The translations under genes and the position numbers were made by a program. A stretch of 64,000 nucleotides of DNA, taken from assembly GCA_013398055.1 (NCBI GenBank), contig VZRS01007384.1, forward strand, positions 485,244 to 549,243, given 5' to 3'. This document shows positions 12,898 to 26,884 of the stretch, one piece after another. Position 1 is the stretch's first letter; each line of letters opens with the position of its first letter. Source of the stretch: Ifrita kowaldi (lineage: Eukaryota > Chordata > Aves > Passeriformes > Cinclosomatidae). The notes under the pieces are model-generated. The model had not been told where the DNA came from, did no database searches, and worked only from the letters and a program-made list of their open reading frames with translations.

Positions 12898-13155
12898 ATA
12901 GAGTCATAGAATCATGGAATATTTTGTGCTGGAAAAGACCTTAAAGACCATCTAATTCCAACCTCCTTGCCATGAGCAGGGATGCCACCCACTAGACCAG
13001 GTTGCTCAGGGCCTCATCCTGCCTGGTCTTGATGGGGCATCTACAACTGCCCCGGTGAGATTCGTGTCATCTGCAAAGTTGCTTCCACTGTCTATGTTGT
13101 CAATGAACATATGGAAGAGCACCAGTTCCAAAACAGACCCCTGAGCGACTGGGCT
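12898..13155 (-). mobile_element. CR1 LINE fragment with internal deletion
   Basis: The left end carries the reverse-complemented CR1 terminal repeat (agagtcatagaatcatgg) followed by the typical 3' UTR text (ggaaaagaccttaaagacc, catctaattccaacctcc, ccactagaccaggttgctc). At about 13050-13064 it jumps to sequence that in full CR1 lies much further 5' in ORF2 (tcatctgcaaagttgct, then ...tcaatgaacatatggaagagcac, matching the antisense of the 'F-A-D-D-T' region of the reverse transcriptase end). So this copy has lost the intervening several hundred bases, or consists of two nested fragments. It is 5'-truncated and not functional. Confidence 0.85.
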
Positions 13156-14037
13156 CTGTATAATCTACATTATTATATTTTTCTTGTAAGCTTTTCTGCA
13201 CTGTCAGAATAGCATAATTCTTAGACATCTTTATAGTTTCTAACCTATTTTCCTATTTAGTCACTTTCACTTCTCTCAGCAGCTTTAAGCCTCTTTAGCA
13301 CCAGCTCCCCAGGTTTCTTATTTAGTACTTTGTCTGACCTTTATCTCTACCTCTTTCTCATCCATGTGGTTAGGTAATTCACTGAAGCACAAATAAAATA
13401 ATGTCTATATTGTACCAGAGCTTAACCCCATTCCTCCATTAAGCAATTAGTAATAGCAACTGCAGCAAGTGTTCTACAGCATGTTCCCAACGTGCTGCAT
13501 GTTCAGTGAACATCAATTGTAAAATAGTAGAAATTTAGTTCTACTAATATTACAGACAACAGGCAAGTTCATTTGAGTCTTTTATAACAGTGTCACATTT
13601 GGGCAGATTTTTTTAGGGGTAGCAGAAGAAATATATTTCAACAAATGCCATTGCCTAGATAAGGAGCTCTAAAACACAACAGCTACATATAACAGATAGT
13701 CTTTTGCTTACAAGAAGTTTTAGAGTTCCAGATTAAATTTTAAAATGAAATGAAACAAAATATCACAAGACAAACTACATTTATGTAAAAAAATTAGCTC
13801 AAAGACAAATACAGTTTCAGAGTGATTAGACATGGAGAAATTGCATTATAATGTGAAGTTTCATAGAATTTACCCAAAAGGTAAGCCTGCCACTTAGAAT
13901 TGAATGCTACACTAATTCATAGAAAACTATAATATATCTGAGACCTGGAAAATCATCGAAAAACCCAGAAACTAAATAAAAAGATAAATTATATGATCAG
14001 TAAAGATTAGAAAGTTCTTGAACACTAAACTCTTATG
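13156..14037. other. Non-coding stretch between two CR1 fragments
   Basis: AT-rich sequence without recognised genes or repeats. It separates two CR1 pieces of the same orientation that differ in text, so they are probably independent insertions and not one interrupted element. Confidence 0.6.
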
Positions 14038-14565
14038 CAGAATCAAAGAATCACAGAGTGGGTAAGGCTGGAAGGGACCACAGTGGGTCATCTGGTCCAA
14101 CCTCCCTGCTCAGGCAGGGTCGTCCTAGAGCACATGGCACAGGATTGTGTCCAGACAGTTCTTGAACATCTCCTTGGAGGGAGACTCCACAACGTCTCTG
14201 GACAACCTTTTCCAGTGCATAGTCCCCCACCCAGTAAAGCTTTCTCTCACATTCAGGTGGAACTTCCTGTGCTTCATTTTCTGCCAATTGCCTTTTGTCC
14301 TATCGCTCAGCAGCACCGAGAAATGCCTGGCTCCATCCTCTTGACACCCTCCCTTCAGATGCCGACAGATATTGATGAGGTGCCCTCTCGGTTGTCTCTT
14401 CTCAAGCCTGAACAGGCCCAGCTACCTCAGCCTTTCCACACAGCAGAGATGCTCCAGTCCCTTAATCATCTTTGTTGCCCTCCACTGGACCTGCTCCAGG
14501 AGCTCCTTGTCTCTTTTGTCCCAAGGAGCCCAGAACTGGACACAGGGCTCCAGAAAAATGGCAGA
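14038..14565 (-). mobile_element. CR1 LINE 3' fragment
   Basis: Starts with the reverse-complemented terminal octamers (gaatcaaagaatcacagagt) and runs through the canonical CR1 3' end in antisense: ggaagggaccacagtgggtc, tctggtccaacctccctgct, cttgaacatctccttggagg, ctggacaaccttttccagtg, then the ORF2 tail (tctcaagcctgaacaggcc, ctccactggacctgctcc, cccagaactggacacagggc). About 530 bp, 5'-truncated. A 197-codon plus-strand frame (14035-14628) and overlapping shorter frames are antisense by-products of this element and should not be taken as genes. Confidence 0.93.
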
Positions 14566-17500
14566 CACAGAAGTAAAACCCAAGCCTCCCGAAACTCAGT
14601 TTTTCTGTTAATTAAGACGGCTGTGTAACAATTTGTCAGGATTCAGAAGTATTTGGTATTGATTTAGTTTAGGACTATTCATTTCAACTCAAAATCTGGT
14701 GCTCAGTATTTCTTTCAGACAAATATTTTACTAGAGGTCAGCTGTACCAAATTTTTTCTGGAAAAATTATAAAGACCTTGAAATACTTATGTAGGAAACT
14801 TCTTCTGAGGAAGTGCTTTGATCTCCCTTTGTTCTTAAGACGGTGGGTAAGAAACCAAAGGAGAAAGCTCCTTTATGAAACTGGCACAGTGGCAGTGTGA
14901 TTGGGGAAGTCTTGTCTTAAGTTCAGTCACGGAGTTTTACATGATGTTTCCTGGTAACCCACGAATAACATGGGATTCTAATCCTTAAAACTATTTTCTC
15001 AGCGTTTTTATTACACCAGAATGGGTTAAGTTTGGTTACCACTGAAAAGTCTAACAATCTATTTCAAGCAGAATCAAAATAAAAAGAAGTAAAACACTCA
15101 TAACTGAGGGGATCTGGTACAAAAGACCAAGCTGACTGCAGGTATACATGCCCGTATGAGACTTTAGTCCAATTAGGGATTGATGAGTCTGAGAACATCA
15201 CACAGACTGCTCTAAAAGCACCTAAAACCAGTGAAGTTTGTACTCATAACGACAGCAAAGGAAATGTCAGTACAGGTTTCAACATGACCCTGGGTGACTC
15301 AAATCTGGAGAGTTTGAGGGGGTTACATCTTTCTGCGTAACAGTTTACGTTATAGTACTTAACAAAACATTTAAGAAAAACTGGGGGGTGGAGGGGGAAG
15401 GTGTTAAGCAAACATAAAGCCAAATCAGTATTCTTTGTGACCATCATTTTCTAACAAACTACATGGAAACTATCTTCACTAGACAGAGGTAAAGAGGTAG
15501 TTCTCTTCACCTGCAGATGCTGACTGGATTGCAAACCAAGACTGGCATTTGCTAATTCTGGAAGCAGAAATCCATGCCTAGGTTTCTTAGATTTTCCTTC
15601 CTTAAAAGTGTTCATCTCTCTTTTGCTTTTGAGATAACTATGGGAGGACAGACTGTTCTGCTTTCTGTGTTCTGTTTGTGGGTTTTTTAAAAAAACAAAT
15701 GAAAGCAAAAAACTATATTACTTGCATGGAGGAAGTTTTGACCTTTATCATTTAGGCTTAATATTTCTATAATGCTTTTTTTGTTTAAAAAAACCCTTCA
15801 TCTTTGCACTGTTTCCAATGCATTAATATTTTGGAAGGAAGTTACAGCCTTCACGCAAATTCAATAGCACTTGCTCCAGCAAGTGCTCTTGGTGGTGTTA
15901 CCCATGTGGGTGAACAGTATTCACTGCTACAATATGTGCACAATGATATGCATTGCGAAAGGACCTTTCTAGACTGCTCCACTTCATACTTTTTGGTTAT
16001 GCAGAAGGAATCCTGGAATGAAAAAGGAAACATGGAGGGGTAAATGGATTAAATGATGAATTTGAGATCTGAAGCTGTGAACACTTTTTAAACACAGAAT
16101 GTGTCATCTGCATATATGTTTGATTTATTTCTTTTATTAATTGAATATCAGATTGAAATAGGCAAGATGCTATGACATAGTTACCTTTAACATATTTGAC
16201 AATTATTATAACAATGAAGTTGACTGTTAGCTAATTTTTGGTTTATAGAAGTACAGATACCACAGAGACTGTGTTATTTAGAATGAGATTCACTGTTAGC
16301 AATTCACAAATATTTTAAATTTTCCAGTATATTTGAGGTCACATTAATATTTCATCAATGAACAATCTGCACAGTAGAGACTTATGACTTAACCGGTCAT
16401 CAGTGATGAAGTGATAATATTTCCTTCACAATCTGAAAAAGTGTTATTTAAAAAAATAACATGAGAGAGACTATTTCAGTCAAAAAGAAAAATGTTTTCT
16501 CGTTTCTATTTAATTCATCCCTTGCAGGAAGAAACAAGCTTTTGTATCAGTAGAAGTAGATAATTGTTATTCGAGAGTATAATTATGAATATGGGCTTCC
16601 TACACACAGCTCAACCAAAGAATTTCAGTTCAGATCCCCATTACTTAATTACAATTCAGTGATAGTGGGGTACAGTTGTGATGTCCTACATATAGCCTCA
16701 CTATTATACGTATTTTTGAATAATGAATGTGTAATAATGATATGCAAATTTTGACTTTTTAATAACTGCTATAATAATGTGTCACCTAAGTTGGGCCACT
16801 TCTGTGTACCAGTTTGCAGCAATAAAAAATTACACTTTGGTTTCATCTACGGTTCTTTTCAGTATATGAAGTATTATGTTAGCACAATAGTCCACTGCAG
16901 TTCATAGACTTTATAGCTGAGATTCTTACGCATGACTACCTGGAAATGAACCATAAATAACCGTGGCTTGGTAAGCTAAAAACAGCACTATGCAATATAA
17001 AACAAAATCATATATTCGAATTTCTTGTCTCCTTTCTCATTACTAGTATAGCCAAAGAAGTGGGCATGCAAAGCAGAAGCAGATACTAACTTTTTTGCAT
17101 GCTACAGGAATTTTTTATTTGATAATTTCCTGCTGGTCAAGAGATGACTTTAAGATATTAATTCAAAACTTGCTTGGAAGATAACAGACAGAGTCAAGTA
17201 GATTTGAATATTACAGAAAAAAACAATGAAATATAATGTAAAGTACATTTAGTATTTTGCACTAAATTCTTTATTTTATGGATTTACTATCTTAGGATTT
17301 TACCTAAGTCTAACAAAAACAGTTTGAGAGGCCATAATAAATTATTTGTGAACAATTCAATTAAGCATTTGTGATATGAATTCATAATGTTGTGTAATGT
17401 TTTGAATATTTATTGCATATCTATTTTATGTTGACCATATTGTTATACCCTCCAGGCCATTTTGCAGAAGACATTTCATTTGAAGCGTTATTTCCTGAAG

Positions 17501-20500
17501 CAACAAGCAGAAGTATAATTCTCCTCTATTACTTCAACATGTAATGGTACCCCTCTCTGCTACATAGTCAAAGCTGTTTTCTAGGCAAACTTTTGTCCAA
17601 TTAAAATCAAACTGTTATCAGGCAGGAATGTAGTAACTCCAGCTAGTGATGGTCTAAGTACTTTGTATTTAAAATGTTTCCTCTGACACACAACCATTGT
17701 AGAATCTTCAAATTGCAGGTAGGGAGTATGATTGTATATTGATCAAATCAGACCCTGGACCTGAAAGAACAGACTTCTACATTACATTTGCCTCAGAAAG
17801 ACTGTAAAACAGGGCTATTTGGAGTCGTTTAGCTCACCATATACAAATTATTCTTCACTATGGGGAAATATTTTACTTTCAACCTCTTGGGCACACTGCA
17901 GTCTATTGAATGACCATCAATGTATCTTCATCAAAACTACCAAAATATCCTAAAGAACTGCTCCATCATGGAATGATTGCAATTGGGAAAAAAAGCAGCA
18001 GCTGTAGAAAACTTCCATCCAAAGAGATCTGTTACTTTTACACTGCCAACTCTAACCTAAGTGTAAAGCACCACGGAAATTTGCAAACGAAAGCGAATAT
18101 ATCCAACAAAAAGATCCATCCAAAAATATCCTAGCAAAACACCACGAAAAAGTATCCAATCAACCTTACAAAAATGAGGCACTGGCTGTATATTCCTCTT
18201 TCCAGAGAATGAAAATGTAAATAATCTGTAATGGATGTTATTCTTGTAGCTTAGTACATTGCTATGACCTGTTAAGATGTGATTATAAATGCAGTGTGCA
18301 AATATATACAGAACATAATAAAAATATTTTTGATATGAGCTATAGCACTCAGTAAGATAAACAGTGCTGACACCTCAAGAAAATCAAATACCTAAGACAT
18401 TTTATATTATTTTTGTACATGAAGATAACTGGATTTGTCATTTCTATAACATACAAAACATCACATAGAATACAAAAATAGGTAAGTCCTTAATACCACA
18501 GTAGGAATGCTTTTTCTCACTGGGAGTAGTTACATTAAGCAACATGAAGGAAATCTTTCTCAAAAACTCAAATTACTTGTTTGAATCTTGAATTGGTTTA
18601 ATAAATACCTACTTTCCCTTCTGTTCTCAGAAATTCCTTTGTTTTCTTGAGGTTCCTTTTGATGTGAGAAGTACTTTTCAAGTTATGTGTCATCCTCAAA
18701 TCTCTCATCATGGGTCTTCCACAGGGCCAGATGTACTCAGTGCCTTCTGAAGTATCAGATTGCTTTGGACTGAATCGTCTATGCCCCTCACTAAAGCAAG
18801 CTGAAAAGCATTGGTTTCTGGCAACCAGCATATTTGCTTTTTTATTCTACAAGGGTAAAATAATGCATAAAGTAAAGGTTTAACCCAGCTTTTGGCTCTC
18901 CTAACTCTAAAATTGGCATGCTGCCAAGCACATGAAAGCTCCAAAAGGGCAGCCATAGATGCCATTACCAGCTGTTGGTCACTGAGACCCAGCAGTATAT
19001 TTAGAAGAGGCAGTGAGGGGTTTTTTTATTTCCCAAATGAAGACACTAGCCTTAGGCTAAATGTTGGTTTGGTCTTTGTAATGGCTATTAAAATGGTTCC
19101 ATCCTGTTTGCTGACAAAGATTTTATTCATCCTAGTAAAATCAGCTCTGCAACACAGATGTGTGCTAACAGAAGATGCTACAATTGACCTTTCTGGTATT
19201 TTCTTTGCTATGGGTTGTTTTCGTTTGGGTTGGTTTGGGGTGGTTTTTTCTTCTTTTTTTTTCTTTTAGTTTTTCTTTTGATTCTAATAGGATTTCCCCA
19301 CCACATGACACCTCACCCCCTAATTATCATTTCCTAAATGTTGACATCAGCTCTAAGGGCTAGAAAAACATATTTATTTGCATGTCTGAAAACGTGTATG
19401 TTCTGTAGAGAGAGGTGAGGTGGCTTCTTCCTTTATCAGTACAATCAAGTCTATCTCTTTCACCGCACCACTCCTTCAGTTCTCTCCACTTAAGTCTAGT
19501 CCTCAAATATTTGCAATCAGTCTGTTCAGAATAATTTTAGATATCTACTTCTTGCTGACTTTTGGGTTGAATACTGTTGAAATTACATGTTTTCCTAGCA
19601 TCAGGAAATAAATTTCTTTCTTGAAGACACTTTAACTAAATAAAAACAGTCGTTATTCTGCCTTCTTTTCCATATTTAATTCTAATAAACATACTAATTT
19701 TCTCTTTCTTTCCTAACCATAGCAGTTGTCTCATCATAAATACTAGCCAGAGGATAATGGTTGGTAGCAGTATTATGTGGTACAGCAAGCTAGTGTGTCA
19801 TTTTATTGTGAGTAAAAATTCCTTAGTGGTTTCCTGTAAAGAGTCAAATATTGTTGGTTTTAAATTACAGTTATAGCAAATTTCATTGTGCAAAAGATTT
19901 AATTTTTTTACTCTTTCAATGCCTACTCTTACTAGAAGTGTTTGTGTATCAGATGTCTATTCTTAAGACTGACGCAAGTACCACCAAGACCCACTAGAGC
20001 TACAAACTTGACTACACAAAAGCCACAAAATGTCAAGGAAAATTTTCAATTCACCCAATGCAATTCTCCAGTAAGAACTTGCCAACTCACCATCTTGACT
20101 TACACAACCTTGCATCAAGAGTTCTTGCTGTTTTTATTCATCAATAGCAAATGGCTTGAGGAGGATAGCAAGAGGTGAAGAAGGGAGATTTTCGAGTTTT
20201 GAGCTTATCCTGGTCCTCCTTTTACCCTTGATCATGGCCGGTGTTACCTCTTAAAGTATCAATCATGACTGTCATTCTACATATGAAAAACAGAATTTGG
20301 GATTAAACAGGCAAGTAGCTCCACCATCGTTCAAGCTGTCCTCCTCTTGACTCAGTACAATTTGTATTTCACACCCTTAGCACAAACACTATGATGGCTG
20401 GCTGTATGTCAGCCTGGATGACTGTAGAATACACACTGGTGTACATCACAGAGAGCTGGAATGATCATATCATGTTAGGATTGTGCAGTCAAATTCTAGC

Positions 20501-20859
20501 CCAGTTCTTTAGTTCAGTGGTACATTGTTTTATTATTAGATTTTTATTGTCTTATCACTCTTGGGTATAATTTATTGAAAGAGAAAGCTAAAAATGTGGC
20601 TTGCATAGGTGGCATTATATCCCTTTAACCTTACAAGGTTATATGAATTTGTATCTGAGTGAGTCTTTCCTAATATTTTTTTCTTGTTTGTAAGAGTTCG
20701 CGTGCTGTTTTTATAATGTTTTCATTGATGTCAAGACCTTGGTATAAAAACAAGACTAGCACTGTACTAATTTACCCTATGGTCTCCTGTGTCTTCCTTT
20801 GCCTCTCTCCTTGAGCAACTGGCATAGCTGCAGGACTGTTTACTCCACAGCTTATTTCC
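14566..20859. other. Long repeat-poor non-coding stretch
   Basis: More than 6 kb without a recognisable CR1, LTR or gene. Open frames are short and unconvincing: 18892-19269 (+, 125 codons) runs into a T-rich low-complexity segment at 19216-19280 and shows no domain. A canonical octamer ATGCAAAT sits at 16741-16748 within an AT-rich run. Several T/A runs occur (15660-15700, 15776-15795, 19216-19280). Nothing else could be supported. Confidence 0.6.
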
Positions 20860-21235
20860 CCTTTATCTTTGATGTCCCAGGATGTCAAAGGCTGTGAATT
20901 TAATATTGATTTTATAAAGTACTTTTACTGTAACATGTCAGTTAGGATTAGCTTCAACCTCGAGGAAGTTCAGGCAGTGAGCTGGATTTGCACGCAATGT
21001 GGCTCTCCAGCTCTCAGACTCTTTTCCCGAGCGAATGCTTTATTTATAAGAGTGACAGTGTGCTGTGAAAGCAGGGATAGCACACAGCCCCCAGCTATCT
21101 CTGTGTCTTGTATACACAACGTCAGTGCCCTGTGTATACATTAGGCTTGAAAATGTAAGTGGATCAGAGAGACGTATCATTTGCTGGTATGTAAACAGAC
21201 AGATGAGTTTATAGATCACATTAAACCCCAGTGGC
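20860..21235. promoter_or_regulatory. Candidate conserved non-coding element (CpG-retaining block)
   Basis: In an otherwise CpG-poor region this block keeps several CpG sites within about 250 bp (near 20960, 20993, 21028, 21032, 21119, 21172). It mixes homeobox-type words (tttataaagta, ctttatttataag) with E-box-free unique sequence and short direct words (gtatacac/gtgtatac, 21110-21140). A 91-codon plus-strand frame (20869-21144) is open but shows no recognisable domain. Retained CpGs and unique texture are compatible with a constrained element, regulatory or an unrecognised exon; this is inference only. Confidence 0.3.
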
Positions 21236-24200
21236 TGTAACTAGTGGAAGAGACTTCCTGGAGTCCCATCCCCCATCTCACTCCTCCTTGTTCCTCCTTA
21301 TACCATCAACACCAACACCAGGAGCTGGGCTCAGCTCCTTTAGTGAGCAAATAGAGACGTCTTTCCGAAGGAGGAATCACAGCTGAAGAGTATTCTTGCT
21401 TGATCTTGTTCCCTTAACCTTTTGTTGCTCCTTTGAAATGGCAGGTGCTGCTGATGGAGTGTATTAATCTACAGATTAATCTGCAAAGTCTTTTCAAACT
21501 CAGTATTGATCCTCACTCAGTCCCAACAAAGGTGAATAGTTTGTCTTGCTATTATCCTTTTTTTTCTCTTTTTTTCTCCTTCTTTTACTTTGTACTTTTG
21601 AGAAAGAACAAAATTGCAGTTGCCATATTTTGTATCTAAAACTGAGAGGTGAGGTTACCTCAAAGACTGACAGTGCTGAAGCTTGGAATGACAGTCTCAA
21701 GGGAACAGTCACCAGTTTCCTTGTGTGTTGAGCAAATCATGCCAACTGATTACACACTCTTAATGAAAGATTAACTATTTAATGCATTTGCTTTTTGTGA
21801 GCTCATGGAACAGCTGTGCACTTGGGCTGTATCTGCCCCATCCATAGCATGTTCGATTTCTCATAGCTCCCCAGTTGCTCTGATCTTGCCTTCCTCCTCA
21901 GCTGGGATTTGAGTTAGCTTAGGTCTTCTGAGCATTTTGAAAATATTTATTGTTTGGTTCATTAATTATTCTACACGCCTTGACTTTGAGGCCTATGTAC
22001 ACTTATGACAACGTATAAATAATAAAAAAGTTATTATTCTTCATATAGTGCATATATGGCTGCTTATAAAACATTATTCATGTAGCTGCATTATCATTCT
22101 TTTTCATTTATTATGTTGCTCTGCCTAGGTATATCTGACAGTTTGAGGTTTGTTTTAAGTTATTTTCATAAAATATATGCCATTCAAGTGTAAACCTGCA
22201 AGAGTTCATAAATAATATTGCTGAGCTTAAGTAACTGAAGAAAGAAGGGGTGGTTGCTACAAAGCAACATCTGTGATTTCAGTTGTTGCAGGGAAGAAAC
22301 TTGAAGCATAAAGCTGAAAGCAACTTTCATGTGCATGCAGGTGTGAGCACACATATCCTTCCTATTTATACTGGAGATTAGACTATTTTTGGTGAAATCA
22401 GGCAAACACGACTTTGGATGATAGACAAGGTCATTTTTTTTGCATAATTATTTGCATAAGTATTCATAAACTGATAACAGGATCAAAATCTGCAAATCAG
22501 ACTCCAAAAATAGTATTTCAAAACTTAAACACAGAAAGATTTTCCTTTGGTGTCCATTCTCCTTAACCATGAGAGACACTGTGCGGAAATAGCCCCAGAA
22601 AAACTGTTATGTATTTCTCTCCAAGATAAAAAGGCAACAGGATTTCCAAAATTATGTTAAAGTGAAAATTTCCACTCTAGATAACAGCGCACAGAATTTT
22701 GGACATATGTCAACTAAATAATCAAAGGAAGTCTAAAGCATTTTGAGTGCAACCTGTCACTCCTGCCAATGTTACAGTCAGCCCATAAATATTTTATACA
22801 CCTGAGAACATCACCTCTTCTGTTTGCTTTGTATTAGGTACACAATGTATCCACTCTAGTTTATTTAGAACTCAGATATTACTTTTTGTCCATCTTACGA
22901 TGTGCTACTTTATTCAGACAATATAAGAAAATTACTAATTTATATTACCTTCAGAATATTTAATTTGGTAGGTGCTAATTAAGTAAGGATAACTTCTCGA
23001 TCTGTAGAAAAAAAATCAGTTAGCTAATTTTTCATTCTGTTCTTATGGAATTCATGCATACAAGATGTGATGAAATATCAGTGAGGATTTGCTTTAAAAT
23101 TCAATGAAAAACAATGAAATTTGAAACTTTGTAATTTTTTTTTATTACTGGAAGTAATGCCATTAGTTCACTACAGAGTAATACAAAATTCAGTATGCTA
23201 AAACTGACAGTTTTGTAACCAAATAAACATCTGAATGACAAAACTGTTCAAAGTATACATTTCTATTTTTCAAAATCTTCACACAACCCATTGTATCAAA
23301 GTTCTTTCATATAGAAGTTTTACCTGAACAGTGTATTGTCTACAACACTTCAGAAAAGCTGGACTTTGGGATGTCTCATTCCACAAAAATAATCCATGCA
23401 TATGTGCAAATCCATTCACAGAATATTTTTATGACTATTATTCTGGTATATGTATTATGTCAAGGAAGCACATACTCAAGGGATTTTTAAGAAACCTGGG
23501 TTTTATGAGTGGTTGTGGATGTCTTCTTATATTTTGCATGCTAAAAAGACATGTAGAAACAAAAAAACCTTCATGTATTGAAACCCAAGCAGTCAGCTGT
23601 GAGTTAGGGACTCTTCTGCCACAGACAACAAAAGACTGACAAATCTCTTAGTGGACTCCTAGAGGTTTATGCTCAAAGTTTCCAAAAATGTGCTAAATTA
23701 ATTAAATAGCTTTATAAAGTATATAAATGCTACGGCTGCTTCATCCTACAGCTGCTGGAGGCACAGAAAGTTTAGTCCTTCCAAATATCACCCAAAGACT
23801 CTGTGGTGTCATCAAGAATTGAATGAAGGTCTCCTGAATCTCTGTTCACAGCAAACTGGTTTGCTTTCATCCAATAATCCTTGTCTGCCAGAGGCTATTG
23901 CAGGGTGGCCTAAATTAAAGGAACCCTGAGGCAGTGTTAATTTGTGCCATAAGGTCAAAATAGTCTCTATTAACCCAAGGGCTTTGTTAGCACAACAGTG
24001 GCTTAGTCACTCTTGCTATTTTTTTCTTGTTGCTCAACTGAGCACAGCCTAGACAGTCCTTAAGATTGGATATTGAGGTGTTCAAATTTATTTGCCATTA
24101 AAAAGACTTGAACAACAATTTATACTAGCAAAGTTCAGGCTAAAGCTGCTAATGAATTGTTTATACTTGGGGGTGTGTGGCAAAAATCCTGTAAAAATAG

Positions 24201-26884
24201 CTTGTTATTAGACAATTATTGAATGTCTACATTTTTAACAGAAATAACGTAGAAGAAAGTAAATTAAACTACTGGCTATTCACCATTTTTTTCTTTATTT
24301 TTTTCTCAAGAATAGAACTTCCAGACTGCTGATAGGAACGCGAGTGCTCATAAACAGCACGTAATGAGGTGCATAGGCACAGTTAATTCAAATAGCTGTT
24401 CAAAAATTGAACAAATGCTTATAGTCTTTTGAAGTATTTGACCAGCTTCTCCTGGACATACTTCAATAATACACATGTGGATGCATTTCAGCATTTATAA
24501 CATCCGGTTATACATAAACGCATTGTCTCATTAAACTATGAAGTGGATTTGTCCCATCTGCCATGCTATTGTCTTTATTCATTAGCAAAGATAAATTTAA
24601 ACACAGTGATTACCTCAAAAATGCTATAGCTGTACAGTTCAGTTGCAGTGCTATCTTCATCGTTTGGGGGCAAATCTTGAGTGTCAGCTCTGACTTCGCC
24701 GTTTGTACTGCTTAAAAGGCGTTTGTGGATGGATGAGAAGGAAGGCTAGGATCTGGCAGGAAAAAAAACAATCTCCGTTCTTCACAAAGAGAAAACAAAC
24801 ATCTTTCCTAATGTTTCAGGGAATTAAGTTTGAAAATGTGGCTGTAAAACCATTGTTGTGTTTTGTAAGTCTAGTGTACTAAAACAAGCTACAAAAACCA
24901 TTAACTTTTATGTATCAACTACATGTTTCCATGTTGGCTACCTCAATTTCAAGAATGACTCCTAAGCTTACATCCTGCTTTCATCAAAAGCCTGTTGGGA
25001 AATTGTCAGTTTATGGAGATTTTGCTTTGTGTGTTGGGACTTGCTGTTCTTGCAATCAGAGCATCCACGGATTTAAATTTTCCCTGCTGCTTCTCAGAGC
25101 CACTCACACAAACTACCATTTCTCTTTCTTCACCATATTTCTGTTTCTGTGGATTTTAAATTCTCTATTTATTCTTTTATTTTAATGTATTTTCTGTTTG
25201 CAATTGTATGCTTCAATTTTGCAATTTAATTTGTACATTTGTTCTCAGTGGGAATTTGTTTTGCTTGCTAGGAAGACAATAAGGTGGACAATATTCCAAT
25301 GTATTTTAACTGCATGTCCATTTAAGGTTATGCACAAAACATCTTCCTAGAACTGACACTTTAGTCAGGACAGAATGTGGAGGACAAGCACTCATCTCAG
25401 GCCACAGTGCTGTTCACGTAGTGATTGTTGGTGGAAGGGAATCTCATACAGAGACCTCAAAAGTGGGGCCACCAGTTCTAATAAAACGAGGGATGTTTTA
25501 GTAGGGTTGAGATTTAGTTGGGTTACGTTTGAAGTTCAGCTAACAAGCCAAGCATCCTTTGGCAGTGGAGAAAGGATGCTCTGTTAAATTGCAGCCATGG
25601 TCAACAGATTTCTACTGACCAGCAACTTCAGAGAACGACCTTTCAGCACAAATCAGCCCTATCACAATACTGGTTATATGTGCCCTTTACTGCCTAAGAT
25701 TCTGCATTACTTTGTAATAGGAATTTGTTAATACTGTTCTTATATAAGCAGAAGACAGGACGGTTCTGCATCTTTTCAACGATCATTCCCCCATTTCTTG
25801 ATTCATCTATCTATTCTACCACCACATCTTCATATTTTGCCCCATAGACATTCTTTCTCCCTAAATGCATCAGCAGGGAGAGATGAAAGACTTTAAATTT
25901 GTATGTCCCTATTGGGTCCTGCTTCAGAGGGATTCTTAGAATGTCCTGTATTCTCAAGGACAGGATAAAAACCTTTTTCCATGAAAGACTAATACCTGAA
26001 TAAGAAGGCAGAAGTGATATCAAAACACACCTGAAAATGTAGATAGGATGTTATTTTCAGATACCCTTGAATCTCTCTAGTGTTGTCTAGCCAAGTCTTG
26101 TTTTGCTATTCCAGTCTTCTTGGCTTTGTGTACTGTGCCAAAATTAGCTGCATCCTTGAAAGCCTTATTAAATGTCACTGGATACATTCAAGCATTTACA
26201 TGTTTTGATGTTTTGCCTTGTTTTGAGCAGTGTAACTTAATCAGCAGTCATATAGCAACATCGAAGACAAATACAATAATAGCCTTGCGTTCTATTTTTC
26301 ATTAATTTAGATGGAGCTCATACTGCCTTCCATTGCACTTGTATTCATTTCTCTTTTTTTTTCTGCAAACAAGAACTGAAATACAGTTTTTTCATTAGCA
26401 GTGAAGTAATGTATGTAATAATATCAAGATGCTTTCATCAAATTCCATATGATTATGATAAATGTTGATGTTATATTCAATTTGGAGCTCTCCTATTCAT
26501 GTCATGTTGCATTTTTCAGGACTTGGAAGGCTAAACCCATGATCTAGCATAAACAGATGCAAGTTAGGATTAAAGCCAAAAATATGATGAACCAGGAAAT
26601 ATATTAGTGAGTGTTGTGAGAATGTCTCCTTTAATACCTTGAAAAATAAATCAAACATGCTACTTTCATTTTCAGAAATCAGTTGCAAAGTGTTGTATAC
26701 CAACCAGAATTTTCAGTGTTGAGGCCTTTATATTTTTCTAAGAAAACTCAAAATTTGCTGTTCAGAAATCCAGTTGCTTCTTTCACAGTCTCCATCCAGG
26801 CTTCAGTAGAAAGAGTATTTCAGTAGTAGCTCTTGGAATTACCAAGAAAGAAATATTATGCAGCTTTTCCATACACAATTTAAT
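21236..26884. other. Repeat-poor non-coding stretch
   Basis: No transposon or gene recognised. Contains a T-rich tract at 21557-21600 and ordinary AT-rich sequence. Frames at 23331-23639 (+, 102 codons) and 24910-25185 (+, 91 codons, hydrophobic C-terminal part from T-rich DNA) have no supporting splice sites or homology that I can see. Confidence 0.6.

Noticed and set aside
14035..14628. 197-codon plus-strand open frame, the longest in the window
   Set aside because: It is the antisense of a CR1 LINE 3' end; every recognisable word belongs to CR1, and the translation is not a known protein.
18892..19269. 125-codon plus-strand frame
   Set aside because: Ends in a T-rich low-complexity run giving poly-Phe/Ser; no domain, no splice sites in frame.
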